From the NCBI RefSeq assembly GCF_014648915.1, contig NZ_BMSA01000034.1, positions 1 to 64,000 of the forward strand: DNA of 64,000 bases. Reading direction: 5' to 3'. The DNA comes from Streptomyces phaeofaciens (GTDB taxonomy: Bacteria > Actinomycetota > Actinomycetes > Streptomycetales > Streptomycetaceae). A program made the position numbers and the translations under genes. How positions within the stretch are numbered: the first letter of the stretch is position 1; each line of letters starts with the position of its first letter. Under the pieces are notes generated by a model. The model ran no database searches. It worked only from the letters and a program-made list of their open reading frames with translations, and had not been told where the DNA came from. Positions 34,139-42,855 of the stretch are shown here, in pieces.

Positions 34139-35371
34139 ATGAGCCCCCGCACACCCGGCGCAGAGCTCCCCGAGCACCCCGACTGGCTGTGGCGCACGCC
34201 CGAGCCGAAGCGCTCCTACGACGTGATCGTCGTCGGCGGCGGCGGTCACGGCCTGGCCACCGCCCACTACCTGGCGAAGAACCACGGCATCACGAATGTC
34301 GCGGTGCTGGAGAAGGGCTGGCTGGCGGGCGGCAACATGGCCCGCAACACCACGATCATCCGCTCCAACTACCTCTGGGACGAGAGCGCCGGAATCTACG
34401 AGCACGCGCTCAAGCTGTGGGAGGGCCTGGCGGAGGAACTCGACTACCCGATCCTCTTCTCCCAGCGCGGCGTGCTGAACCTCGCCCACAGCCTCCAGGA
34501 CGTCCGCGACAGCGTGCGCCGCGTCGAGGCGAACCGCCTCAACGGGGTGGACGCCGAGTGGCTCGACGCCGAGCAGGTCGCGGAGGTCTGCCCGATCGTC
34601 AACATCTCACCGGACGTGCGCTACCCGGTGCTCGGCGGCACCTACCAGCCCCGCGCCGGCATCGCCAAACACGACCACGTGGCCTGGGGCCTGGCGCGCT
34701 CCGCCGACGCCGCCGGCATCGACATCATCCAGAACTGCGAGGTCACCGGCCTGGACCTGGTCGGCGGCCGGGTGGTGGGAGTCCAGACCACACGGGGCCC
34801 GATCGCGGCCGGCAAGGTGGCCCTGTGCTCGGCCGGCCACACCTCGGTCCTCGCCGCCATGGCCGGCATCGAACTCCCCCTCCAGAGCCACCCGTTGCAG
34901 GCGCTCGTCTCCGAACTGCTCGAGCCCGTGCATCCGACGGTCGTCATGTCCAACGCGGTCCACGTGTACGTCAGCCAGGCACACAAGGGCGAACTGGTGA
35001 TGGGCGCGGGCATCGACGCGTACAACTCCTACACCCAGCGCGGCGCCTTCCACATCATCGAAGAGCAGATGTCCGCCGCCCTGGAGCTCTTCCCGGTCTT
35101 CGCCCGCGCCCACGTGCTGCGCACCTGGGGCGGCATCGTCGACGTCAGCCCCGACGCCTCGCCGATCATCGGCCTCACGCCCGTCGACAACCTCTACCTC
35201 AACTGCGGCTGGGGCACCGGCGGGTTCAAGGCCACCCCGGGCGTCGGCTGGGTCTACGCCCACACCATCGCCCACGACACCCCGCACGCCCTCAACGCCC
35301 CCTTCTCGCTCGACCGTTTCACCACCGGCGCGCTCGTCGACGAGCACGGCGCGGCCGCGGTGGCCCACTAG
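34139..35371 (+). CDS. soxB: Heterotetrameric sarcosine oxidase, beta subunit
   Basis: 410 residues. The FAD motif is VIVVGGGGHGLATAHYLAK. KHDHVAWGLARS contains the His that covalently binds FMN in known sarcosine oxidases. The C-terminal WGGIVDVSPDASPIIG and CGWGTGGFKATPGVGW complete the DAO fold. It is the catalytic subunit that oxidises sarcosine to glycine, passing the one-carbon unit to the alpha subunit folate site. ATG 34139 with GGAGA upstream. The gene lies 24 bp before the delta-alpha fusion, so subunits are produced together. Confidence 0.93.
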   Translation: MSPRTPGAELPEHPDWLWRTPEPKRSYDVIVVGGGGHGLATAHYLAKNHGITNVAVLEKGWLAGGNMARNTTIIRSNYLWDESAGIYEHALKLWEGLAEELDYPILFSQRGVLNLAHSLQDVRDSVRRVEANRLNGVDAEWLDAEQVAEVCPIVNISPDVRYPVLGGTYQPRAGIAKHDHVAWGLARSADAAGIDIIQNCEVTGLDLVGGRVVGVQTTRGPIAAGKVALCSAGHTSVLAAMAGIELPLQSHPLQALVSELLEPVHPTVVMSNAVHVYVSQAHKGELVMGAGIDAYNSYTQRGAFHIIEEQMSAALELFPVFARAHVLRTWGGIVDVSPDASPIIGLTPVDNLYLNCGWGTGGFKATPGVGWVYAHTIAHDTPHALNAPFSLDRFTTGALVDEHGAAAVAH

Positions 35372-35395
35372 GGACCCTCAAGGGAGCCGAAACCC

Positions 35396-38300
35396 ATGCT
35401 GCTCATCCCCTGCCCGTGGTGCGGGCCCCGCGACGAGGCCGAGTTCCACTACGGCGGCCAGGCACACGTCCCGTATCCGGAGAACCCGGCCGCCCTCACC
35501 GACGAGGAGTGGGCCCGCTACCTGTTCTTCCGCGACAACCCGAAGGGCCCGTTCGCCGAACGCTGGAGCCACGCGTCCGGCTGCCGCCGCTGGTTCAACG
35601 CCGTGCGGGACACGTCCACGAACGAGATCATGGCCGTCTACCGGACGGGGGAGGAAGGGCCCGAAGCGATCGAGGCGCGACCCTTCACCCCTCAGCCCGG
35701 CCAGGCGATTCCGGCCCGTCCGGCGGTTGAGGACGGTGCCGTTGAGGCCGAAGGGGGGCCTGGGGGCGCGGCTCCCGGCGGGGTCGCAGGGGCGGAACCC
35801 CTTCAGGACGGGACGGGTAGGGGCGGCGGGGGCGGGAATCTGCCGTTTCGCCACCCCACCCGCGGCCGCGTCGACCGCGACACCCCCCTCACCTTCACCT
35901 TCGACGGCACCGAGTACCAGGGCCACCGAGGCGACACCCTGGCCTCGGCCCTCCTCGCCAACGGCATCGTCCAGGCCGGCACCGGCATCAAGCTCGGCCG
36001 CCCGCGAGGCATCTTCTCCGCCGGCGTGGAGGAACCCAACGCGGTCGTCCAGATCGAGGCCCCGTTCCCCGAGCCGATGCTCCCCGCGACCACGGTCGAG
36101 CTGTACGACGGCCTGGTCGCCCGTAGCCTCCCCGGCCAGGGCCGCCTCGCCACCGCACCGGACCCCGCCCGCTACGACGCCGTACACGCCCACTGCGACC
36201 TGCTGATCGTCGGCGCGGGCCCGGCCGGCCTCGCCGCCGCGGCCGCCGCGGCCGGAAGCGGCGCCCGCGTCATCCTCGCCGACGACCGGCCGGAGCCCGG
36301 CGGCAGCCTCCTGGGCACGGCCGAACACCTCGACTGGGTCGCGGAGGTCACCGAGCTGCTCGCCGCCGCCCCCGACGTCCGCGTCCTGCCCCGCACCACC
36401 GTCTTCGGCCACTACGACGACAACCATCTCCTCGCCGTCGAACGCCGCACCAACCACCTCGGCGCCGACGCCCCCGAGAACGTCTCCCGCGAACGCGTCT
36501 GGCGCATCCGGGCCCGCCGCGTCGTCCTCGCCACCGGCGCCCACGAGCGCTCACTGGCCTTCGCCGACAACGACCGCCCCGGCGTGATGCTGGCCGCCTC
36601 GGCCCGCACCCACCTCAACCGCCACGGCGTCCTGCCCGGCCGGCGCGCGGTCGTCCTCACCACCAACGACAGCGCCTACGCGGCCGCACTGGACCTGCAC
36701 ACGGCCGGCGTGACGGTCGCGGCCATCGTCGACACCCGCCCCGCACCGGGGGAGTGGGCACAGCGCGCCCGGGACGCCGGCATCCAGGTGCTGCCCGGAC
36801 ACGCCGTCACCGGCACCCGGGGCGACGCCCGCCTCACCGCCGTGACGGTCGCCCCGTACGGAGAGTCCACCGGGCAGCGGGAGTTCGCCGCCGACCTGCT
36901 GCTGGTCTCCGGCGGCTGGAACCCCGTGGTGCACCTGTTCAGCCAGGCGGGCGGCACACTGCGCCACGACGAGACGCTGGGCTCCTTCGTGCCCGACACC
37001 TGCCGCCAGGCGGTCGAGGTCGCCGGCAGCGCCAACGGCGCCCTCGACCCGGCCGCGGTCCTGGCCCAGGGCGCGGCCGCCGGCGCCCGCGCCCTGACGG
37101 CCGAGGGCTACACCCCGCGGACGCCCCGCCTCCCGACCCCGGCCGCGCAGCCGCGCACGACACCCCCCATGCACGTGTACGTCCTCCCCGGCGCCCCGGA
37201 CGCCCCCCACTTCGTCGACCTCCAACGGGACGTCACCGTCGACGACCTGGCCCGGGCGACCGGCGCCGGCATGCGCTCGGTCGAGCACACCAAGCGCTAC
37301 ACCACGGCCGGCACCGCCAACGACCAGGGCAAGACCTCGGGCGTCCTGGCCGGCGGCGTCGTCGCCGAACTCCTCGGCGTGGACATCTCGGCGCTCGGCA
37401 CGACGACCTTCCGCCCGCCCTACACCCCGGTCTCCTTCGCCGCCCTCGCGGGCCGCGACCGCGGCGCGCTCCACGACCCCGTCCGCACGACAGCCCTGCA
37501 CCCGTGGCACGTCGCCCACGGCGCCCTGTTCGAGAACGTCGGCCAGTGGAAGCGCCCCTGGTACTACCCCCAGGACGGCGAGGACAGGGAAGCGGCCGTA
37601 CTGCGCGAATGCGCCGCCGCCCGCGACAGCGTGGCCTTCATGGACGCCTCCACCCTCGGCAAGATCGACGTACAGGGCCCGGACGCCGCCGTCTTCCTCG
37701 ACCGGCTCTACACCAACATGATGAGCACCCTGAAGGTCGGCATGATCCGGTACGGCGTGATGTGCCGCCCGGACGGCATGGTCTTCGACGACGGCACGGT
37801 CATCCGCCTCGCACAGGACCGCTTCCTGGTCACCACCACCACGGGCAACGCGGCCGCCGTACTCGACTGGATGGAGGAGTGGCTCCAGACCGAATGGCCG
37901 GAGCTGCGCGTCCACTGCACATCCGTCACCGAACAGTGGGCCACCGTCGCCCTGGTCGGCCCGAAGTCCCGCGCGGTCCTCGGCGCCCTCGCACCACAAC
38001 TGGCCGTGGCGAACGAGGACTTCCCCTTCATGGCCTGGCGGGACACGACCGTCGCCGGCATCGACGCACGCGTGTGCCGGATCAGCTTCTCCGGCGAACT
38101 GGCGTACGAGATCAACGTGTCACCGTGGGAGGCCCTCGCCCTCTGGGAGGCGCTGCACGAGACCGGAGCCCCGTACGGCATCACCCCGTACGGCACGGAG
38201 ACCATGCACGTCCTGCGCGCGGAGAAGGGCTACCCGATCATCGGCCAGGACACCGACGGCACGGTCACCCCGCAGGACCTCGGCATGGGCTGGGCGGTGT

Positions 38301-38656
38301 CGAAGAAGAAGCCCGACTTCATCGGCAAGCGCTCCTACGCCCGCGCCGACACCGTACGCCCCGACCGCAAGCAGCTGGTCGGCCTGCTCCCGGAGGACCC
38401 GGCCGCCTTCCTCCCCGAAGGCACGCACCTGGTGGCCGACAGCGAACTGCCCGCCCCGCCCGTCCCGATGCTCGGCCACGTCACCTCCAGCTACCGCAGC
38501 GCGGCGCTCGGCCGGACCTTCGCGCTCGCCCTGATCAAGGGCGGCCGCGACCGCATCGGCGAACGCCTCTACGCTCCCGTGGGCGACCGCCTGCTCCCGG
38601 TGACCGTCGCAAGCCCCGTCCTCTACGACCCCGAGGGAGCCCGCCGCGATGGCTGA
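35396..38656 (+). CDS. soxDA: Sarcosine oxidase delta-alpha fusion protein
   Basis: 1086 residues. Residues 1-100 are a complete delta subunit with the zinc ligands CPWC and WSHASGCRRWFN. Residues about 105-150 form a Gly/Ala/Pro linker. From about 150 the alpha subunit follows: an N-terminal 2Fe-2S-type ferredoxin-like domain (FTFDGTEYQGHRGDTLASALLA), a dinucleotide-binding domain (LLIVGAGPAGLAAAAAAAGSG) and a C-terminal GcvT folate domain (YMD-type YTNMMSTLKVGMIRYG, then LRAEKGYPIIGQDTDG). In most bacteria soxD and soxA are separate genes. The frame is uninterrupted, and the linker coincides with a dispersed intergenic repeat. Partners are SoxB and SoxG. It produces methylene-THF or, without folate, formaldehyde. 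Confidence 0.9.
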   Translation: MLLIPCPWCGPRDEAEFHYGGQAHVPYPENPAALTDEEWARYLFFRDNPKGPFAERWSHASGCRRWFNAVRDTSTNEIMAVYRTGEEGPEAIEARPFTPQPGQAIPARPAVEDGAVEAEGGPGGAAPGGVAGAEPLQDGTGRGGGGGNLPFRHPTRGRVDRDTPLTFTFDGTEYQGHRGDTLASALLANGIVQAGTGIKLGRPRGIFSAGVEEPNAVVQIEAPFPEPMLPATTVELYDGLVARSLPGQGRLATAPDPARYDAVHAHCDLLIVGAGPAGLAAAAAAAGSGARVILADDRPEPGGSLLGTAEHLDWVAEVTELLAAAPDVRVLPRTTVFGHYDDNHLLAVERRTNHLGADAPENVSRERVWRIRARRVVLATGAHERSLAFADNDRPGVMLAASARTHLNRHGVLPGRRAVVLTTNDSAYAAALDLHTAGVTVAAIVDTRPAPGEWAQRARDAGIQVLPGHAVTGTRGDARLTAVTVAPYGESTGQREFAADLLLVSGGWNPVVHLFSQAGGTLRHDETLGSFVPDTCRQAVEVAGSANGALDPAAVLAQGAAAGARALTAEGYTPRTPRLPTPAAQPRTTPPMHVYVLPGAPDAPHFVDLQRDVTVDDLARATGAGMRSVEHTKRYTTAGTANDQGKTSGVLAGGVVAELLGVDISALGTTTFRPPYTPVSFAALAGRDRGALHDPVRTTALHPWHVAHGALFENVGQWKRPWYYPQDGEDREAAVLRECAAARDSVAFMDASTLGKIDVQGPDAAVFLDRLYTNMMSTLKVGMIRYGVMCRPDGMVFDDGTVIRLAQDRFLVTTTTGNAAAVLDWMEEWLQTEWPELRVHCTSVTEQWATVALVGPKSRAVLGALAPQLAVANEDFPFMAWRDTTVAGIDARVCRISFSGELAYEINVSPWEALALWEALHETGAPYGITPYGTETMHVLRAEKGYPIIGQDTDGTVTPQDLGMGWAVSKKKPDFIGKRSYARADTVRPDRKQLVGLLPEDPAAFLPEGTHLVADSELPAPPVPMLGHVTSSYRSAALGRTFALALIKGGRDRIGERLYAPVGDRLLPVTVASPVLYDPEGARRDG
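35713..35835. repeat. Streptomyces dispersed GC-rich intergenic repeat forming the SoxD-SoxA linker
   Basis: The stretch begins CCCGTCCGGCGGTTGAGGAC, then GGCCGAAGGGGG, then ACGGGACGGGTAGGGGCGGC. From memory it matches a family of degenerate sequences often seen between Streptomyces genes. Here it is read in frame and encodes the low-complexity linker (about residues 106-149) joining delta and alpha. Identification of the family is by recall, not by search. Confidence 0.6.
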
Positions 38657-39251
38657 CACCGCACTCACCGCCCCGCCCCGCAGCCCCCTGTCGCACGCCG
38701 CCGCCCGCCTGGCCGCCGCCACCCGCACCTCCGGGGGCGCGATCCGGCTCGCCGAACTCCCGTTGCTGGCCCAGCTCGACGTGCGCCTCGACGCCAAGGG
38801 TCCGGCCGCGGACACCGTAGGACTCGCCCTGGGCCTGCAACTGCCCCTCGCGCCCAACTCCGTCGTCCACACCGACCGGGCGACCGCACTGTGGCTCGGC
38901 CCCGACGAATGGCTGCTGCTGGGCCGGCCGGGAACCCAGCGCGACCTGGAGAACCGGATCCGGACGGCCGCCGGGGACGAGCATGTCTCCGTCACCGACG
39001 TCTCCGCCCAGCGCACCACCCTCCTCGTCACGGGGCCCCGCGCCCGCGACCTCCTCTCCCGCGGCTGCTCCCTCGACCTCCACCCCCGAGCCTTCGGCCC
39101 CGGCCGCTGCGCCCAGACCACCCTCGGCCGCACCCAGATCGTCCTGGTCGCCCGAGACCGGCCCAGGGCCGGATTCTGGCTACTGGTCCGCTCGTCCTTC
39201 GCCGGCTACCTGGTGGACTGGCTCCTGGACGCGGCGACGGAGTACATCTGA
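38649..39251 (+). CDS. soxG: Sarcosine oxidase, gamma subunit
   Basis: 200 residues from ATG 38649, overlapping soxDA by 8 bp. The protein is related to part of the GcvT/YgfZ fold: LAELPLLAQLDVRLD, WLGPDEWLLLGRPG, VTDVSAQRTTLLVTGPRARDLLSRGCSLDL and SSFAGYLVDWLLDA are typical of SoxG. It is the structural fourth subunit of tetrameric sarcosine oxidase. It is the last gene of the demethylation operon, followed by a terminator. Confidence 0.9.
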   Translation: MADTALTAPPRSPLSHAAARLAAATRTSGGAIRLAELPLLAQLDVRLDAKGPAADTVGLALGLQLPLAPNSVVHTDRATALWLGPDEWLLLGRPGTQRDLENRIRTAAGDEHVSVTDVSAQRTTLLVTGPRARDLLSRGCSLDLHPRAFGPGRCAQTTLGRTQIVLVARDRPRAGFWLLVRSSFAGYLVDWLLDAATEYI

Positions 39252-39271
39252 GCCGACGCCCGCCCCGGCCC

Positions 39272-39296
39272 GCGGGAGCCACCGAGGGGCTCCCGC
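39272..39296. terminator. Terminator between soxG and the convergent DUF2071 gene
   Basis: A 9-bp perfect stem (39272-39280 with 39288-39296) with a 7-nt loop, 20 bp after soxG and 43 bp before the opposite stop codon. Confidence 0.7.
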
Positions 39297-39339
39297 ACGG
39301 GCCGCACCCGGGCCTCTCGAGATCCGCGATCACCCGCTC

Positions 39340-40134
39340 CTAAGGAGTGGGAATGCCCGCCGGGCGGGCCGGGCGGCCGAGGCGGACCGGTACGCCGGGG
39401 GAGTAGAGGACGCTGACCGGGTCGCCGCACGGCGCGGGGAGGCCGGCCGCCGCGATCAGGTTCTCCTCGCAGGAGAGCAGCTCGGCGCGGTACAGGGGCC
39501 AGCGCGGGTGCTGGTTGGGCAGGTAGCCCACTCCGCCGAAGAACGCGTTGTGCATGCCCCATCGAGCCGTGAGGAAGTGCTCCGACTCGGTCGGCTCCAC
39601 GATGCGTTCACCGGGCCGCACGGTGACTCGGCTGTACGCTCCACGGGGACCGGGCCAGCGGCGCGAGCTGGTGTAGGTGACGGTGTCGCCGACGGCCCGG
39701 ACACGCATCCGGGACCACAGGTACGGCAGCCGGAAACCGACCCGCCCCATCACCACGGGTATGAGCCGTGAGGCGTCCATCGACCGGAAGACGACACCGC
39801 GGCGGCCGTGCGCGTCGACCGAGTACAGGCGCACGTTCGTTTCCGGGAAGGACCCGAGATACGGCACCCCGGGCATCCGCAGCCACCCGACGCGGTGCAT
39901 CCGGAAGGCGACGAGCCCGACGTACGTGACCCCGTCGTGCGTGTCGGGAACCGTCCCGCGGGGCAGGAGCCCCGCCACGAGATCCGGTTCGACGGCCCAG
40001 TGGACGAAGCAGAGGTCCAGCCACTGCTGGGTGAGCAGCGGGACATGTACGGCGTCGGGGGCGTCGGGACTGACCGAAGCGGGCTTCTCCACAGGTGCCA
40101 GGATGGCAGCAGCCGGCTCACCCCGGCCAACCAC
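39340..40134 (-). CDS. DUF2071 (YqjF-like) protein
   Basis: 264 residues if started at GTG 40134. Family features are LLTQQWLDLCFVHWAVEPDLVAGLLP near the N terminus, GVTYVGLVAFRM, FPETNVRLYSVD and FLTARWG in the middle. The biochemical function of the family is unknown. No convincing ribosome binding site is seen for any start; GTG 40092 is the alternative and would give a 250-residue protein that still contains the whole domain. Soluble, with no signal peptide. Nothing links it to the betaine genes except position. Confidence 0.82.
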   Translation of the reverse strand: MVGRGEPAAAILAPVEKPASVSPDAPDAVHVPLLTQQWLDLCFVHWAVEPDLVAGLLPRGTVPDTHDGVTYVGLVAFRMHRVGWLRMPGVPYLGSFPETNVRLYSVDAHGRRGVVFRSMDASRLIPVVMGRVGFRLPYLWSRMRVRAVGDTVTYTSSRRWPGPRGAYSRVTVRPGERIVEPTESEHFLTARWGMHNAFFGGVGYLPNQHPRWPLYRAELLSCEENLIAAAGLPAPCGDPVSVLYSPGVPVRLGRPARPAGIPTP

Positions 40135-40255
40135 AGGGCGGGATGATCAGGCGTTCCACCACTCGTCGGTGCACAGCCGACTTCGTAGTGTCACCACCGG
40201 CCACCGATGACGGTTCCGGCCGTGGAGGGTGAGGGGTGATCGGCGGTCGGAAGTC

Positions 40256-40284
40256 TTGACAACCGAATTGGTCTGGACCAAATT
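40256..40284 (+). promoter_or_regulatory. Chitinase promoter with a DasR operator (dre site)
   Basis: TTGACA (40256-40261) and CAAATT (40279-40284) flank ATTGGTCTGGACCAAA (40267-40282), a close match to the known dre consensus AGTGGTCTAGACCACT. The site fills the promoter spacer, so the GntR-family regulator DasR should repress the chitinase until glucosamine-6-phosphate or N-acetylglucosamine-6-phosphate accumulates. Confidence 0.8.
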
Positions 40285-40322
40285 GGGCGCGCTCTCCAAA
40301 TCCCCCCTGCCCGGAGGCACTT

Positions 40323-42119
40323 GTGGACCGCACCAGACCTGTCCTCGCCCTGCTCACGGCTGCGGCGCTGGCCGTACCCGGCATCACCGCGCTCTCGTCG
40401 CCCGTCCAGGCGGCCGACGCCGACCTCTCCCGCAACGGCGGTTTCGAGGCAGGCCTCGACGGCTGGACCTGTACGGCCGGCAGGACGGTCACCAGCCCCG
40501 TCCGCACCGGCGGCTCGGCGCTCCAGGCGACCCCGGCCGGCAGCGACCACGCACAGTGCTCGCAGACGGTGACCGTACAGCCGAACTCCCAGTACACGCT
40601 GTCCGGTTACGTCCGCGGCTCGTACGTCTACCTCGGCGCGAGCGGCACCGGCACCACCGATGTCTCCACCTGGACCCAGTCCGCCACCGACTGGCAGCGG
40701 CTCCAGACCGGCTTCCGTACCGGCGCGTCCACCACCAGGGTGACGATCTACACGCACGGCTGGTACGGCACCGGCGCGTACTACGCCGACGACGTCTCCC
40801 TGATCGGCCCCGGCGCCTCGACCGGCCAGCCGCCCGCCGCGCCGACCGGCCTGAAGGCCGGCACCGTCACCTCCTCCAGCGCCGCCCTGTCCTGGTCGGC
40901 GGCGAGCGGCGCCACGAGCTACGCCGTCTACCGCGACGGCGCCAAGGTGCAGACGGTGAGCGGGACCTCGGCCACCGTCACCGGCCTGGCCCCCTCGACG
41001 GCGTACAGCTTCCAGGTCACCGCCGCGAACGACGCCGGCGAGTCCGCGAAGTCGGCGGCGGTGACGGCGACGACGACCGCCGGCTCGGGCGGCGGCTCCA
41101 CCGACCTGCCCACCCACGCCCTGGTCGGCTACCTCCACGCGAGCTTCGCCAACGGCTCCGGCTACACGCGCCTGGCCGACGTCCCCGACAGCTGGGACGT
41201 CATCGACCTGGCCTTCGGCGAGCCCACCTCCATCACCTCGGGTGACATCCGCTTCACCCGCTGTCCGGTCACCGAGTGCCCGAACGTGGAGAGCGACGCC
41301 GACTTCAAGGCCGCGGTCAAGGCCAAGCAGGCGGCCGGCAAGAAGGTGCTGATCTCGATCGGCGGCCAGAACGGCCAGGTCCAGCTCACCACGGCGGCGG
41401 CCCGCGACACCTTCGTCTCCTCCGTCTCGAAGATCATCGACGCGTACGGCCTCGACGGCCTGGACATCGACTTCGAAGGTCACTCGCTGTCGCTGAACGC
41501 CGACGACACCGACTTCAAGAACCCCAGGACGCCAGTGATCGTGAACCTGATCTCGGCACTGAAGACCCTGAAGGCGAAGTACGGCTCCACGTTCGTCCTC
41601 AGCATGGCCCCCGAGACGTTCTTCGTGCAGATGGGCTACCAGTTCTACGGCACGGGCCAGTGGGGCGGCCAGGACCCGCGGTGCGGGGCGTACCTGCCGG
41701 TGATCTACGCGCTCCGTGACGACCTGACCCTGCTGCACGTCCAGGACTACAACTCCGGCCCGATCATGGGCCTCGACAACCAGTACCACTCCATGGGCGG
41801 CGCGGACTTCCACATCGCCATGACCGACATGCTGCTCTCCGGCTTCCCGGTGGCCGGCAACGCGAACAACGTCTTCCCGCCGCTGCGCCCGGACCAGATC
41901 GCGATCGGCATGCCGGCGTCGGTCAACGCGGGCAACGGGTACGTCGCTCCGGCCGAGGTCACCAAGGCCCTCGACTGCCTGACGAAGAAGACGAACTGCG
42001 GCTCCTACACGACTCATGGCACCTGGCCCGCCCTGCGCGGCCTGATGACGTGGTCGGTCAACTGGGACCGCTTCGCGGGCTGGGAGTTCCAGCGGACGTT
42101 CGACAGCTACTTCGGCTGA
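40323..42119 (+). CDS. Secreted GH18 chitinase with carbohydrate-binding and fibronectin III domains
   Basis: 598 residues from GTG 40323, with GGAGG upstream. A Sec signal peptide ends near VQAADAD. A jelly-roll carbohydrate-binding domain (about 33-160; NGGFEAGLDGWTCT) is followed by a fibronectin III domain (about 175-255) and a GH18 barrel from about 265. The catalytic motif is LDGLDIDFEG, where the last Glu is the acid. It hydrolyses chitin outside the cell. The single DasR-type site in its promoter fits other Streptomyces chitinase genes. Confidence 0.93.
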   Translation: MDRTRPVLALLTAAALAVPGITALSSPVQAADADLSRNGGFEAGLDGWTCTAGRTVTSPVRTGGSALQATPAGSDHAQCSQTVTVQPNSQYTLSGYVRGSYVYLGASGTGTTDVSTWTQSATDWQRLQTGFRTGASTTRVTIYTHGWYGTGAYYADDVSLIGPGASTGQPPAAPTGLKAGTVTSSSAALSWSAASGATSYAVYRDGAKVQTVSGTSATVTGLAPSTAYSFQVTAANDAGESAKSAAVTATTTAGSGGGSTDLPTHALVGYLHASFANGSGYTRLADVPDSWDVIDLAFGEPTSITSGDIRFTRCPVTECPNVESDADFKAAVKAKQAAGKKVLISIGGQNGQVQLTTAAARDTFVSSVSKIIDAYGLDGLDIDFEGHSLSLNADDTDFKNPRTPVIVNLISALKTLKAKYGSTFVLSMAPETFFVQMGYQFYGTGQWGGQDPRCGAYLPVIYALRDDLTLLHVQDYNSGPIMGLDNQYHSMGGADFHIAMTDMLLSGFPVAGNANNVFPPLRPDQIAIGMPASVNAGNGYVAPAEVTKALDCLTKKTNCGSYTTHGTWPALRGLMTWSVNWDRFAGWEFQRTFDSYFG

Positions 42120-42141
42120 CGGCTGAGGGTCACATCCGTCC

Positions 42142-42169
42142 GCGGCCGGTCCGGACCAGGGCCGGCCGC
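42142..42169. terminator. Bidirectional terminator between the chitinase and a small secreted-protein gene
   Basis: An 11-bp stem with one G-T pair (42142-42152 with 42159-42169), loop of 6 nt, 22 bp after the chitinase stop and before the convergent gene. Confidence 0.7.
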
Positions 42170-42209
42170 ACCGATCAGGTCAAGCCACCGTCTCGTCGTG
42201 CTGAGTGGC

Positions 42210-42782
42210 TCACAGGTCGTCGCAGCGGTGCCGGTTCGCGCACCAGAGGCGGAAGGTGAAGCGCCACTCCCCGCTGTTGTCCCCGATGTTGTCGTCGTTG
42301 ATCTGGGTCCCCCAGCGCGCGGGGATCGAGGGCGCGCGCTTGCAGCGGGCCAGTTCCCGCAGGGAGTGCGGGTCGTGGTTGCCGACCCAGCCCCCGGGGT
42401 TGTTGTTCCAGCGGAAGAAGTTCGCGTACTTGTTCCAGCCGGGGAAGGGGTAGCCGTTCCCGGCGGGCTCGGACTTGCCGTCCACGTCGTAGGGCTCGTA
42501 GGCCCAGCCCTGGACGTTGACCTCGTAGCGGTCGTTGACGGTCACCTTCACCACATCGCCGGGGAAGACCGCGTTCGCCGGGTCGGGGCCCCCGGGGAAG
42601 CCCACCCCGGCGGTGCCGCCGCCCTGCCGGAAGTGGCGTACGACGTCCGCGCCGGCGCCGCTGCGGCACCGTTGCAGCGGGGACGGGGCGGCCTGGGCGG
42701 TCTGGGCGGGGACGACCAGCGCGGTGAGGGCGAGCGCGCCGACCGCGGCGAACGTGCTGAGAGTGCGGGATGTACGAGTCAC
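42210..42782 (-). CDS. Small secreted protein of unknown function
   Basis: 190 residues from GTG 42782, with GAGAGG upstream. The signal peptide (hydrophobic FAAVGALALTALVVP) ends at AQAAPS. The mature part of about 160 residues is rich in Trp, Asn, Gly and Pro (ANFFRWNNNPGGWVGNHDPH) and has four Cys that could form two disulfides. No domain is recognised. It lies downstream of the LysR gene on the same strand (73-bp gap) and converges on the chitinase; whether it takes part in chitin breakdown is unknown. Confidence 0.8.
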   Translation of the reverse strand: MTRTSRTLSTFAAVGALALTALVVPAQTAQAAPSPLQRCRSGAGADVVRHFRQGGGTAGVGFPGGPDPANAVFPGDVVKVTVNDRYEVNVQGWAYEPYDVDGKSEPAGNGYPFPGWNKYANFFRWNNNPGGWVGNHDPHSLRELARCKRAPSIPARWGTQINDDNIGDNSGEWRFTFRLWCANRHRCDDL

Positions 42783-42855
42783 GGGACACCTCTCCGGGAC
42801 GGGATACCGGAACTCAGCATGGGGAGGCCGTCGCGCGGTGTCGAAGACCTGTCCG

